Origin: Bacteroidales bacterium
GTDB taxonomy: Bacteria > Bacteroidota > Bacteroidia > Bacteroidales > UBA932
NCBI GenBank assembly: GCA_024694675.1
Contig: JAILJO010000079.1
Coordinates: forward strand, 1 to 52,685
DNA length: 52,685 nt
Reading direction: 5' to 3'
Under the pieces are notes generated by a model, which was not told where the DNA came from, did no database searches, and worked only from the letters and a program-made list of their open reading frames with translations. A program made the position numbers and the translations under genes. Every line of letters starts with the position of its first letter. The first letter of the stretch is position 1. Below are positions 7,399-15,004 of the stretch, piece after piece.

Positions 7399-8640
7399 TT
7401 AGCTGTTAAGAGGGAGGTCGATATCCTCGGAAGTGCCATTGCTCCAATTCTCAACTTCTGCCTCGAACTTAACCTCGGAGATACCAAGGATCATCTTGAT
7501 GGTGTTCTTGGTGCCGGCGGCGAAACCGCTGGAGAAAGTAACATCATGGCTAATGACGTTCTCTACACGGCTGTAACCCTTAAGAAGGTCGGAGTCGGGA
7601 GTGGAAACGTAATAGGTAACCTTAACAGTTACTGTGGTGGAAGTGGCCTTGGGGATGACGGTGTAGTACTTGCCGTCAACAATCACGTTCTGCTCAGATG
7701 CGGTAACACCTGCAGGCTGGCTGGCGGGAGCCACGTCACCACCATCAAGAAGAGCGGAGTTGATGTTGGAACCGCTGACGGTAAGGGCGAGATCCGTGGA
7801 ACCGGAAGCGCTCTCCCAGAGGGGGGTGTCTGCAGTTGTGTTGTTGAGGTTGAGGACTGCGGTCTGGGTCATGCCGGGAACGCTGAGTTCAACCTGCTTG
7901 ATGGTGATCTTGACACCATCCTGGGCGGTACCGCCGGCTGCGGCCTGGTTGTAAGCTGCGACAGCCTTGAGGGTAATCTGTGCAAGGGCGTGCTTGAAGT
8001 AGAAGTGAATAGCAGTGCCGATTGCGGGCTTCTGGAGGTTGAGGTAGGGCTTGCCGCTGGTAGGATTGTTGGTGGTACCGGCAACGTTGGTCCAGGTTGC
8101 ACCCTTGGAAACAGCCCAGAGGAGGTCTACCTGCTTGTCAAGGTCAGCGGAGACTTTATAAGTAACCTTAGGGTCGCCTGCGGTTGCGTTGGAAGTGAGG
8201 GCGGTGATGCCTTCGTCAGTTCCGCCGGTAACAGCACCGGTGGAAGCGGTGGCTGCCACATGGGGAGCATAAGCGAAGAAGCTCACTTTGTCGGCCTGGA
8301 AAGCGGTAGCGGGCTGGCTGTCGGTGTCGCCTGCCTGAATCTGGTTGGGCCAGTACTTGATGGGGCTGTAGGTCCAGGAAGAGGTGCTAACCTTGGTGTT
8401 GTACATGAAGTTGGGAGTTGCACTTGCGGAGTAGTTACCGGTGGTCTGGTATGCGAACACACCAAAACCATTGGTCTGGAGGGCGGTAGTGGTTTCCTCA
8501 CCGTAGGCACCGGCCTTGGTGAGAGCGTTGCCGGCGTAAGCACCGAAGGTGATGGCTTCGTCGGTCTCGATGGTCTCGATCTTTGCGCATGCGCTGAGGA
8601 CGAGTGCTGCAACAGCAGCGAGGGTCATGATCTTTTTCAT
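7399..8640 (-). CDS. Fimbrillin-like lipoprotein A
   Basis: This is the first fimbrillin of the operon, 413 aa, with lipobox LSAC (Cys18), AKIETI and Thr-Lys-Ala at 41-43. It has the full set of family landmarks: GFGVFAYQ, NFMYNTKVSTSSWTYSPIKYWPN in pieces, VSFFAYAPH, IHFYFKHALAQITLK, and the C-terminal KNTIKMILGISEVKFEAEVENW, ending DIDLPLNS. The first position downstream of the assembly and anchor genes, together with similarity to B and C, suggests a major stalk fimbrillin, but expression data would be needed. It starts 44 bp after the DUF5119 gene with an A/T-rich leader and no Shine-Dalgarno, as is normal for Bacteroidota. Confidence 0.87.
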   Translation of the reverse strand: MKKIMTLAAVAALVLSACAKIETIETDEAITFGAYAGNALTKAGAYGEETTTALQTNGFGVFAYQTTGNYSASATPNFMYNTKVSTSSWTYSPIKYWPNQIQAGDTDSQPATAFQADKVSFFAYAPHVAATASTGAVTGGTDEGITALTSNATAGDPKVTYKVSADLDKQVDLLWAVSKGATWTNVAGTTNNPTSGKPYLNLQKPAIGTAIHFYFKHALAQITLKAVAAYNQAAAGGTAQDGVKITIKQVELSVPGMTQTAVLNLNNTTADTPLWESASGSTDLALTVSGSNINSALLDGGDVAPASQPAGVTASEQNVIVDGKYYTVIPKATSTTVTVKVTYYVSTPDSDLLKGYSRVENVISHDVTFSSGFAAGTKNTIKMILGISEVKFEAEVENWSNGTSEDIDLPLNS

Positions 8641-8684
8641 AATGCTTTTAGTGTTTAATTGTTTGTTTATATTTCTTTCTTCAT

Positions 8685-9818
8685 TTACATTGGTATTTCA
8701 ACTGTTTCGCCTTCTTCCCAGTCATCGACTGTTGCGTCAATTCCGCTGGCCTTGCTGCCTTCCGGCTGAACATCAGGAAGAATTATTATTGGATCTTCCT
8801 TGGTTCCGAAGATTAGGCGGTAGAGATTTCGGTATCCCTGGTTAGGAGGCATCTCCTGAATCTTGTCGCCCACGTCGAACACGTAATCTGCGACCGTGGC
8901 GTTATCAATTAGTAGCGCGCTCACGTTAAGGGTGGAGTCTCGCAGTGCTGTTGGAGCTTCTCCGTTAGGCAGGCCGAAGGTTGTGATGATACCGTCTATA
9001 TGGCCTACGCGCTTAGCGGGATCGTCCATGGTGAGATTCCACTGGCTGATGATCTGGATTGCGCTTTCATCGTTGGTGGTGAACTGAGTGAGTTCGAATG
9101 TCTTTGCCATGCCGGAAGTGGAAGCCCTGACGGACTTGAGCACGTCTGCGTTGCCGGCATATATGGAAACCCAAAGCTGGGAAACAATATTCTGAGGTTC
9201 GATGGGGATACGGATGGTGTAGTACTGGACCATCTCTTCGTATTTGTAAATTTCCTCGTCCAGGGTGGCCTTGGTGGCTGCATTTGCAGCGGCCTTGGAC
9301 TTGAGGGACTTGAGCTTTACGTAGTGCTGCTGATACTCTTCCGTCATTTCGTCGGTGATGACGAACTGTTCTGAAACGCCTGCGTAAAGGATTTCAGGAT
9401 TCTCAACCACGGGATCCTCTACCAGAGAACGGGTGGAGACCCAGTTGGGAGTTGTGGTGGTGCGAAGAGTTGCGTCAGCGGCGTTGAAGTTTGTCATGTG
9501 CTCGAACTCCATCTTCCAGTACTCTTCAGGGCTCTGGCTGATCATGTACAGCTGGTAGTTGCCCTTAGGGAGCTGGACTTCGCAGGAGTCCACGTTTGCG
9601 GTGGTGAGGGAAGTATAGAACTGCCCGTCCCTGAAGAAGTACATGGTAACACCGCTGGGCTTGATGCCGTCCGGGTACATGGAAACCTTCCAGATGCACT
9701 TGACGATGACCCTGATGGTGGAACGGTAGAGTGTCTCCAGGGGACGCCTCTGGCAACCGCCTGTAAGGACGGCCAGAAGCATCGCTGCTGCTACCCATAT
9801 GCTACGGAACTTCTTCAT
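8685..9818 (-). CDS. DUF5119-type fimbrial-operon lipoprotein
   Basis: This 377-aa lipoprotein has lipobox TGGC (Cys22). The segment STIRVIVKCIWKV, followed by PDGIKPSGVTMYFF and LPKGNYQLYMISQ, fits the DUF5119 family, which occurs in Bacteroidota fimbrial operons and resembles the anchor/terminator proteins of type V pili (FimB/Mfa2-like). Residues about 165-195 are rich in Lys/Ala/Glu and may be helical. It overlaps the upstream OmpA-like gene by four bases (ATGA), so the two are probably translated together. A role as surface anchor or assembly terminator is inferred from family and position. Confidence 0.7.
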   Translation of the reverse strand: MKKFRSIWVAAAMLLAVLTGGCQRRPLETLYRSTIRVIVKCIWKVSMYPDGIKPSGVTMYFFRDGQFYTSLTTANVDSCEVQLPKGNYQLYMISQSPEEYWKMEFEHMTNFNAADATLRTTTTPNWVSTRSLVEDPVVENPEILYAGVSEQFVITDEMTEEYQQHYVKLKSLKSKAAANAATKATLDEEIYKYEEMVQYYTIRIPIEPQNIVSQLWVSIYAGNADVLKSVRASTSGMAKTFELTQFTTNDESAIQIISQWNLTMDDPAKRVGHIDGIITTFGLPNGEAPTALRDSTLNVSALLIDNATVADYVFDVGDKIQEMPPNQGYRNLYRLIFGTKEDPIIILPDVQPEGSKASGIDATVDDWEEGETVEIPM

Positions 9819-11686
9819 TTCTTAACAGTACGGGTAAACAGATATTTGAGACCAGCCTCGGCCTTGACGGGACCGAAGTACCAGGGAATTCTTCCGTGGC
9901 TCTTGTAAAGCAGATGGGCGTCGTCGTCCGAGCCCTCGTAATAACGATAGTGGGTGCCCATCCAACCGAAACCGGCAGCGATGTTGAAGCGCCAGTTGTT
10001 GTTGAGCTTCCATGAATAACCCAGATCCAGGCCGGCCAGCTGGAATTCTCCCTGATAGCCTTTGTGGCGGGGTTCGATATCGTAATAACCTGCGGAAAGG
10101 TCCAGGCCGACGAAAAGACCGGTGAGAGCCTTGTCTGCATTGCGGTTGCCGCCCTTGAACCAGAAGCGGGGTTCGATGTCCCACTTGAGCATCTGCCATG
10201 CGCGGTCGTTGCCGGGAGTGACGAACCAGGGGAAGGTGTACTCTGCAAGTACGCTCCAGTGGTTGCCGATAGGGAACTCCGCGTTGAAGTTGGGGGTGAG
10301 GATGGCATCGTACAGAATGTTGGTGCCCACTGCGACGAAGGGCTTCACAATCTCTGCCGGCTTTTCTTCAACCTTTTCTTCCTTGACGATCTTGTCCTCC
10401 TGCTCTACCTTGGGAGTGTCGACTGCCAGGCTGTCCTGGACGGGAGCGACGACTGCGGTGGAGTCGGTTTCTTCCTGAATCTCGGGATTCTCTATAATAG
10501 GGAGGACGGGCTCTTCAACGGTTTCCTCTGTCTTGTCTTCCTTCACAGGCTGGAATCCGCCGAATTTTGCGTAACGGATGTAAGGGAAGCACTCTTTTTC
10601 CACGATGCTGTAAGAACCGTGGGCCTTGAGGGCTGCTTCCTTCTGGACGGGAGTCTTATCGGAATCGATGATGTCGATAATTTCCTTCTTAGCCTGTGCG
10701 TCGAGAGAGGGGCACTTTTCTACCTGCACGCGAAGGCCTTCCCAATCCTCTCCCTTGGAGCGGATGACTACGCGGCCTTCCAGGTCAGGGAACTGACCGA
10801 TCACCCAGTCTGCAAGATTCTGGGCACGGCTCTTTCCGAGGCGGTTGTTGATGCTGATGGGGCCTTCAGGTGAGGCTGCACCTTCAATGACAAGTTCCTT
10901 GTCCCTGTTGGCAGGGTTGGAAAGGATGCGGTGGATTTCCCTGAGGTTTGCGGTGTTACCCATGTAATCAGGACGGATAAAGTCCTCATTGAGAGAATAG
11001 TAAACTATGGGTTCGCCGACCTCCGGTCCGTTGCCGGTTGTATTTGCAGAAACAGCCTCAGTGTTGTGCTGCTCAGTTTCCGCCGATTTTTCAATTCTCA
11101 GCGAGATGATTGCGTATCTTAAACCGCGGAAGTAGTTGGAATAAAGGCTCTTATATGCAGAATTGGCCCTGAGCAGCTTTTCCTTATAATCTGGCTCATA
11201 GTCTGAGTCGATGATGTCGAGGATGGCGCGGCGGGAAGATTCACCCAGGCGGGTGTCCGTAAGGACATTGGCTCTGAGTTCATCCCATGACTCCGCACCG
11301 GATACAATGTTCAATCCGATGCCCTGGTACTTGGACCTGATGTAATCGCTGATGGTCTTGGCGCGTCTTTCGGAAAGGCGGAGATTGTAGGTGTAGTTGC
11401 CTTCCGGTGATGAATAGGTGACTACGTCAAGAGTTTTGTTAGAAGCGATGGCTTCCTGTGCGATCTGGTCCAGAGTGGCCAGGGCACCGGAGTTGGACAT
11501 GTAATTGGTGTTGAGAACGGCGCTGTCGAACGGGAAAACAACTTTTACGCTTGCGTCACTAACCTGAGCGCGCGAAAAAAAAACATTCGCAAACAGTACG
11601 GCGACAACCACTGCCAGCCTACGGCTGACAGCAGCTTTTGATTTGCGCGTAATTACCCCAAAGAGGGTTCTGCTTGCGTTTTTCAT
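9815..11686 (-). CDS. OmpA-like / DUF3575 outer-membrane protein
   Basis: This is a 623-aa envelope protein. It has a signal peptide (residues 1-40, cleavage near SRAQ). Two OmpA-like modules follow, at about 43-200 and 225-385, each with a SSPEG or ASPEG turn, an Arg/Ser-rich helix (RRAKTISDYI, SRAQNLADWV) and an E-x-W-(D/E)-x-L-R motif. Next come an acidic Glu/Val/Pro-rich linker (about 388-455) and a C-terminal DUF3575 domain (about 458-623, starting VAVGTNILYDAILTPN) predicted to form a short outer-membrane beta-barrel. Proteins of this kind head Bacteroidota fimbriae operons. It is the first gene after the promoter at about 11,757-11,787. The OmpA-like modules may contact peptidoglycan or sense envelope state. 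The module is repeated in the divergent gene 12,176-13,189. Confidence 0.82.
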   Translation of the reverse strand: MKNASRTLFGVITRKSKAAVSRRLAVVVAVLFANVFFSRAQVSDASVKVVFPFDSAVLNTNYMSNSGALATLDQIAQEAIASNKTLDVVTYSSPEGNYTYNLRLSERRAKTISDYIRSKYQGIGLNIVSGAESWDELRANVLTDTRLGESSRRAILDIIDSDYEPDYKEKLLRANSAYKSLYSNYFRGLRYAIISLRIEKSAETEQHNTEAVSANTTGNGPEVGEPIVYYSLNEDFIRPDYMGNTANLREIHRILSNPANRDKELVIEGAASPEGPISINNRLGKSRAQNLADWVIGQFPDLEGRVVIRSKGEDWEGLRVQVEKCPSLDAQAKKEIIDIIDSDKTPVQKEAALKAHGSYSIVEKECFPYIRYAKFGGFQPVKEDKTEETVEEPVLPIIENPEIQEETDSTAVVAPVQDSLAVDTPKVEQEDKIVKEEKVEEKPAEIVKPFVAVGTNILYDAILTPNFNAEFPIGNHWSVLAEYTFPWFVTPGNDRAWQMLKWDIEPRFWFKGGNRNADKALTGLFVGLDLSAGYYDIEPRHKGYQGEFQLAGLDLGYSWKLNNNWRFNIAAGFGWMGTHYRYYEGSDDDAHLLYKSHGRIPWYFGPVKAEAGLKYLFTRTVKK

Positions 11687-11700
11687 TGTTTAATACTGTT

Positions 11701-11736
11701 CGGCCAGTTGGGGAGTTCCGGAGTCCCCGTCAGCCG
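11701..11736 (-). promoter_or_regulatory. Leader hairpin of the fimbrial operon
   Basis: The 5' leader between the predicted promoter and ATG 11686 can fold. The inner arms GGGGA (11710-11714) and TCCCC (11724-11728) are flanked by CGGC (11701-11704) and GCCG (11733-11736). It may affect stability or attenuation, but no run of U follows on the transcribed strand. Confidence 0.45.
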
Positions 11737-11756
11737 TTCTACACCTAAATCGGTTG

Positions 11757-11787
11757 CAAAGTTACTACTTATTTTATATTATCCAAA
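11757..11787 (-). promoter_or_regulatory. Predicted promoter of the fimbrial operon
   Basis: On the minus strand a -33 box TTTG (11784-11787) and a -7 box TAACTTTG (11757-11764) are separated by 19 bp, matching the Bacteroidota housekeeping consensus. It lies about 70 bp before the start codon of the OmpA/DUF3575 gene. Confidence 0.68.
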
Positions 11788-12121
11788 AAAAATTTTGTTT
11801 ATTTTAACAAATTTTTGCGAATTCGTGAATGTTTTAATTGCTTGCTAATTATTGAGCTTATGTGCCTCTGGGCATGTTATAAAGGGGTGTTACTACATCT
11901 TTCTCTACATCAGGCTCTGCATTTCATGCCTCAATATGCCCCAGAAGCGCCTCTCATGGCGTTTTTTACGTTATATAAATATTTTTTCGTTAATGTAAGA
12001 GTTTGTTAAACTTGAGAATCGAAATCCCTCGAAACGTCTAAAACTTATTATATTTCTTTATTTTGTAGTGTTTTCCTCATTTTTGTGACATTTTACACTA
12101 TATGATGCACTTTTTATGCCG

Positions 12122-12156
12122 TTTGTGACAATTAACGAATTTTTTTTTTATATTTG
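12122..12156 (+). promoter_or_regulatory. Predicted promoter of OmpA-like/AraC gene pair
   Basis: A TATATTTG box (12149-12156) matches TAnnTTTG exactly. TTTG at 12122-12125 lies 23 bp upstream, slightly longer than usual. Transcription from here would begin after the more upstream in-frame ATG at 12116, which supports ATG 12176 as the start. Confidence 0.6.
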
Positions 12157-12175
12157 TGTCTATTGTGAAACTGAG

Positions 12176-13189
12176 ATGACCGTAAGGCGCTTAATATCAG
12201 TCTTTGCCGCTTTCTGCTTTCTGGCAGGATGTGAATTTGGTCTCTCAGCAGAGTCTTTCCAGATTGCCTTTCCGGTAGGAAAATCGTCCGTTGATACTAC
12301 TTATATATATAATGCGCGCGCGTGCGCGCGTATATATGATGCAGTTTCCGCAGTATCTGGCAGTAGTAGAGTAATTGTCCGCTCATATTCTTCTCCTGAC
12401 GGCAAATTATCCAGAAATCGGCAACTGGCACGCCTCAGAGGCACTTCTGTGCAGGATTTTCTCTCTCAGATCAATCCGTCTTTGGCTTCTTCAATAGACA
12501 TTATTACCGTAGATGAGGACTGGGAAGGTGTAAAATCTTACTTAAAACGGTCAAATAAGGAGTGGAAGAAAGACGCTCTTGAAATAATTAACAGCTCTTC
12601 CGGTGATAAAAAGGCTCTTTTACAGGATCTTTGGGTAGGAGAGGCCTGGGAAGACCTGATGAAGTACTGTTTCCCTTCCCTTAGGAGAGTCTCTGTTGAG
12701 ATTCAAAACGCTGATATTCAGCCCGTTACAATCAATGAGGGCATTTCTGAGATTATTTTCTCTCAGGGTGGATCCAAGGTGCCCGCATCCGCTTTTAATC
12801 AGCTTAAACTGCTTGTTCAATCAAGTCCGGATACACTATTTATTAGTATAAAAGCATCTCCAGAGGGCACTCTGGACGGTAATACAAGGCTTTCTAATAA
12901 GAGAATAGCCAATCTGGAGGCCATTCTCAAGCAATTTGGTTATGCCGGCGCCGTTAATGTAAAGTATTGCGGTGAGGACTGGGAAGGTCTTCTGGATGCC
13001 GTAAAAGCATCTACAGATATGTCAGACAAGGAATCTGTGATAGAAATCCTGTCTGACGCAAGCCTGGACAGGGATTCCAGGAAGAAAGCCCTCCAGGCTC
13101 TCAGCTACGGTAAAACGTGGCTGAGGCTCATGGATACGGAGATGAAAGGTCTCAGGAAGGCTATTATCTCCCCCAATATGATTCTCTAA
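12176..13189 (+). CDS. OmpA-like module lipoprotein (no barrel), divergent to pilus operon
   Basis: This is a 337-aa exported protein. From ATG 12176 it begins MTVRRLISVFAAFCFLAGC, a lipoprotein signal with Cys19. It repeats the same two-module plan as the pilus-operon OmpA/DUF3575 protein. Module 1 (about 28-180) has YSSPDG and DEDWEGVKSYL; module 2 (about 185-330) has ASPEG and GEDWEGLLDAV. Both have the SxxRRxALQ/LLQDL-type tail and the ending LRKAIIS, echoing RYAIISL of the larger protein. It lacks the acidic linker and DUF3575 barrel. Codon use is AT-rich compared with the flanks. It is followed after 24 bp by a transmembrane AraC regulator, so it may be the periplasmic partner or sensor input of that regulator (inference). 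Confidence 0.7.
   Translation: MTVRRLISVFAAFCFLAGCEFGLSAESFQIAFPVGKSSVDTTYIYNARACARIYDAVSAVSGSSRVIVRSYSSPDGKLSRNRQLARLRGTSVQDFLSQINPSLASSIDIITVDEDWEGVKSYLKRSNKEWKKDALEIINSSSGDKKALLQDLWVGEAWEDLMKYCFPSLRRVSVEIQNADIQPVTINEGISEIIFSQGGSKVPASAFNQLKLLVQSSPDTLFISIKASPEGTLDGNTRLSNKRIANLEAILKQFGYAGAVNVKYCGEDWEGLLDAVKASTDMSDKESVIEILSDASLDRDSRKKALQALSYGKTWLRLMDTEMKGLRKAIISPNMIL
12302..12338. repeat. Alternating purine-pyrimidine palindrome inside gene
   Basis: A tract of TA repeats, then CG repeats, then TA repeats forms a near-perfect self-complementary block inside the OmpA-like gene (codons for Tyr-Ile-Tyr-Asn-Ala-Arg-Ala-Cys-Ala-Arg-Ile-Tyr). It could extrude as a cruciform or adopt Z-DNA. It keeps the frame. 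Confidence 0.6.
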
Positions 13190-13213
13190 GTAATTTTACC
13201 CACTGTTTTTCTT

Positions 13214-14422
13214 ATGAATATAAGGAGAATTGCATTTTTAGCGTTTCTGATGGCCTCTGTAAGCGCTTTTTCGCGTGATTTTAAGTCTAATGTGACCAAT
13301 TTTGCCGAAAGTCCGGTTGATGGATCCATGTGGATAGGATCTACTGACAGTGGAATCTTTCGTCTTGGTAGAAACGGACGTAGAGTGTGGTACGGTCTGG
13401 AAAGCGGCCATCTGGCGTCTGATCACATCAAAGCTCTCGCGTTTGATAAAGAGAAAGTCTTATGGATTCTTGACGATACTGGAATCTTCACCAAATACAC
13501 ATCAGTACAGGGTTTTAAGCAAGAATTTTCCTTTCCTGAGGGTATTTCTTCCTTCTGTCTTTCGCGAGATTTGTCCAAACTGTACTTCTGTACGGAAAAT
13601 TCTAAACTGTATACTTATAGCATAGACAGTAAATCGGTCAATTCACCAATAACTCTTCCAGGCAGCGTTACCTCACTTATCCCGGCTGTAGAGGAATTTT
13701 CAGTATGGGCAGTTACAGCTGACGGCATAATTAGAGTTGGCGAAGACGGCGCTTTATCCACGTGGGATGAACTTGATATTGATTCAAATTTGTTACCTTT
13801 TGAATTTGATACAATGCCCCAACAGGATAGTGTAGAACCGCGCAGTAGGCATTTATTCTTGCTGCTTATACTGGCAATTCTCGTATTTATTATTGTCGTT
13901 TATCTTGTCTACAGATTCATCTTTAAGCGCCCTGCTCAACCTAAGAATACCGTTACCAATAATGTACCTGATGTAGAGGTTTTGCCGGTTGAAGCGAAGC
14001 CTGAAAATATCTCAAGTGTTACTTTAGATACGCCTGATACCACTATTACGCGCGCGCGCGTTCCTTTAAGTAATAATATTCCAGATCCTGATTCAGCTAC
14101 CGGCTTTACAAAGACAGTGTTGGATCTTATTGATCAGAATCTATCAAATCCCCAGTTTGACGTCGATTCTATAGCTGAAATTACCGGTATGAGCCGTATC
14201 CATGTTAATAGGAAGCTTAAGTCCGAGGGCTCTCCTTCACCCTCTGTTCTCCTAAAGGATGCCAGGATGTCCCTTGCCTCCAAACTTCTCAAAAATGCAA
14301 AAGTTTCTGTAAAAGATGTAGGAGTCGCTTGTGGATTCAGCAGACCTTCGTATTTTGCCACTGCCTTTAAAGACTATTTCGGTGTTTCTCCATCCGACTT
14401 CCAGGCTAATTCTGGCCGATAA
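13214..14422 (+). CDS. Transmembrane AraC-type one-component regulator with periplasmic sensor
   Basis: This 402-aa protein has three parts. A signal-like N-terminus (1-20) leads into a periplasmic region (about 21-205) of beta-propeller-like repeats such as VDGSMWIGSTDSGIFRL and KVLWILDDTGIF, as in the sensor half of HTCS proteins but much shorter. A single membrane helix (about 212-236) and a basic stop-transfer follow. After a linker comes a cytoplasmic AraC/HTH_18 DNA-binding domain (about 297-398) with SIAEITGMSRIHVNRKLK and VACGFSRPSYFATAFKDYFG. There is no histidine kinase, ATPase or receiver domain. Ligand binding outside is therefore presumably passed straight through the membrane to the DNA-binding domain. 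Its position suggests it controls the divergent pilus operon. Confidence 0.8.
   Translation: MNIRRIAFLAFLMASVSAFSRDFKSNVTNFAESPVDGSMWIGSTDSGIFRLGRNGRRVWYGLESGHLASDHIKALAFDKEKVLWILDDTGIFTKYTSVQGFKQEFSFPEGISSFCLSRDLSKLYFCTENSKLYTYSIDSKSVNSPITLPGSVTSLIPAVEEFSVWAVTADGIIRVGEDGALSTWDELDIDSNLLPFEFDTMPQQDSVEPRSRHLFLLLILAILVFIIVVYLVYRFIFKRPAQPKNTVTNNVPDVEVLPVEAKPENISSVTLDTPDTTITRARVPLSNNIPDPDSATGFTKTVLDLIDQNLSNPQFDVDSIAEITGMSRIHVNRKLKSEGSPSPSVLLKDARMSLASKLLKNAKVSVKDVGVACGFSRPSYFATAFKDYFGVSPSDFQANSGR
14049..14060. repeat. (CG)6 tract
   Basis: Six consecutive CG dinucleotides lie within the linker-coding part of the transmembrane AraC gene (codons for Thr-Arg-Ala-Arg). This is a second Z-DNA-prone or slippage-prone tract in the same gene pair. 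Confidence 0.6.
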
Positions 14423-14462
14423 ATTTTATTTTTCATAAAATTTCAAGGTTTTGCAATAATTT

Positions 14463-14494
14463 TTTGTTTTTGAAATAATAATTTTTTATATTTG
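14463..14494 (+). promoter_or_regulatory. Predicted promoter of lipoprotein/regulator operon
   Basis: The -7 box TATATTTG (14487-14494) is preceded by TTTG at 14463-14466 with 20 bp spacing, an exact fit to the Bacteroidota consensus. It should drive the transcript from ATG 14525 through the HTCS gene. Confidence 0.7.
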
Positions 14495-14524
14495 CACTCA
14501 GAAACCCGAATGAGTTTTTGAGTT

Positions 14525-15004
14525 ATGAGTCATTTTTCCAGATTTTCTCGCCTGTCCGCCTTCTTGATGTTGGCGTCCTTATTCTCGTGCATGAAAATTT
14601 ATGATGGCTCTGAAGGCCCTACAGCACGTCCTTCGGGTAAAATCGTTGGTTTTGACATTACGGTTACGCGCGAAGGTGAGGAGATCTCCAAGGGCCGTCG
14701 CGGTATAATGACCAAAGGTGACTATTCTTCTTATGATTCAGAGGAAAAGCTCTCCACCATGGATTCAGATAAAGCATTTGGTCTTATCGGAATCGATTAT
14801 GATCATCATGCCCTTGTTGTAGACAACGTCAGTGTCAATTCCCACCGTTACTATTCAATCCCGGATGAAATTGAGATTGGAAAGCAGTACGTGGAAGTGA
14901 TATACGATGTGGAAGGATTCGATATCGGCGGATTTCACTATCCTCCGCGTCTTTGTCTGACTGGGAAACCAAAATTTACGAGAATAATGACATTTTCTAA
15001 ATGA
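14525..15004 (+). CDS. Short fimbrillin-like lipoprotein
   Basis: This 159-aa lipoprotein has lipobox LFSC (Cys22). It contains GIMTKGDY, an equivalent of the Thr-Lys-Ala motif, followed by DKAFGLIGIDYDHHALVVDN, which mirrors the GFGVFA block that follows that motif in the fimbrillins. The rest is beta-rich, with EIGKQYVEVIYDV near the C-terminus. It may be a truncated or miniature fimbrillin fold. The stop overlaps the start of the next gene (ATGA), which encodes a membrane AraC regulator, so it may serve as a surface or periplasmic input for that regulator. No family could be assigned with certainty. Confidence 0.55.
   Translation: MSHFSRFSRLSAFLMLASLFSCMKIYDGSEGPTARPSGKIVGFDITVTREGEEISKGRRGIMTKGDYSSYDSEEKLSTMDSDKAFGLIGIDYDHHALVVDNVSVNSHRYYSIPDEIEIGKQYVEVIYDVEGFDIGGFHYPPRLCLTGKPKFTRIMTFSK

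Larger units (their letters stand above)
11687..12175. other. Divergent AT-rich regulatory region
   Basis: This 489-bp gap separates the minus-strand pilus operon from the plus-strand OmpA-like/AraC genes. It holds both predicted promoters and the leader hairpin. It also contains a loose dyad (TCTGGGCAT at 11867-11875 and ATGCCCCAGA at 11936-11945) that could be an operator. A 64-codon frame at 11,815-12,009 has no signal or family resemblance and is judged non-coding. No invertible-promoter repeats were found. Confidence 0.55.

Noticed and set aside
7302..7487. N-terminal extension of fimbrillin B to ATG 7487 (and of fimbrillin E to 3052)
   Set aside because: It would translate the intergenic hairpin and bury the lipoprotein signal; the internal ATG gives a perfect lipobox.
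11815..12009. 64-codon plus-strand frame in the divergent regulatory region
   Set aside because: No promoter spacing, signal peptide or family resemblance; the composition is that of the AT-rich spacer.
11687..12175. Invertible promoter (phase-variation switch) between the divergent operons
   Set aside because: No pair of matching inverted repeats flanking a promoter was seen; only a loose 9-10 bp dyad and a short leader hairpin.
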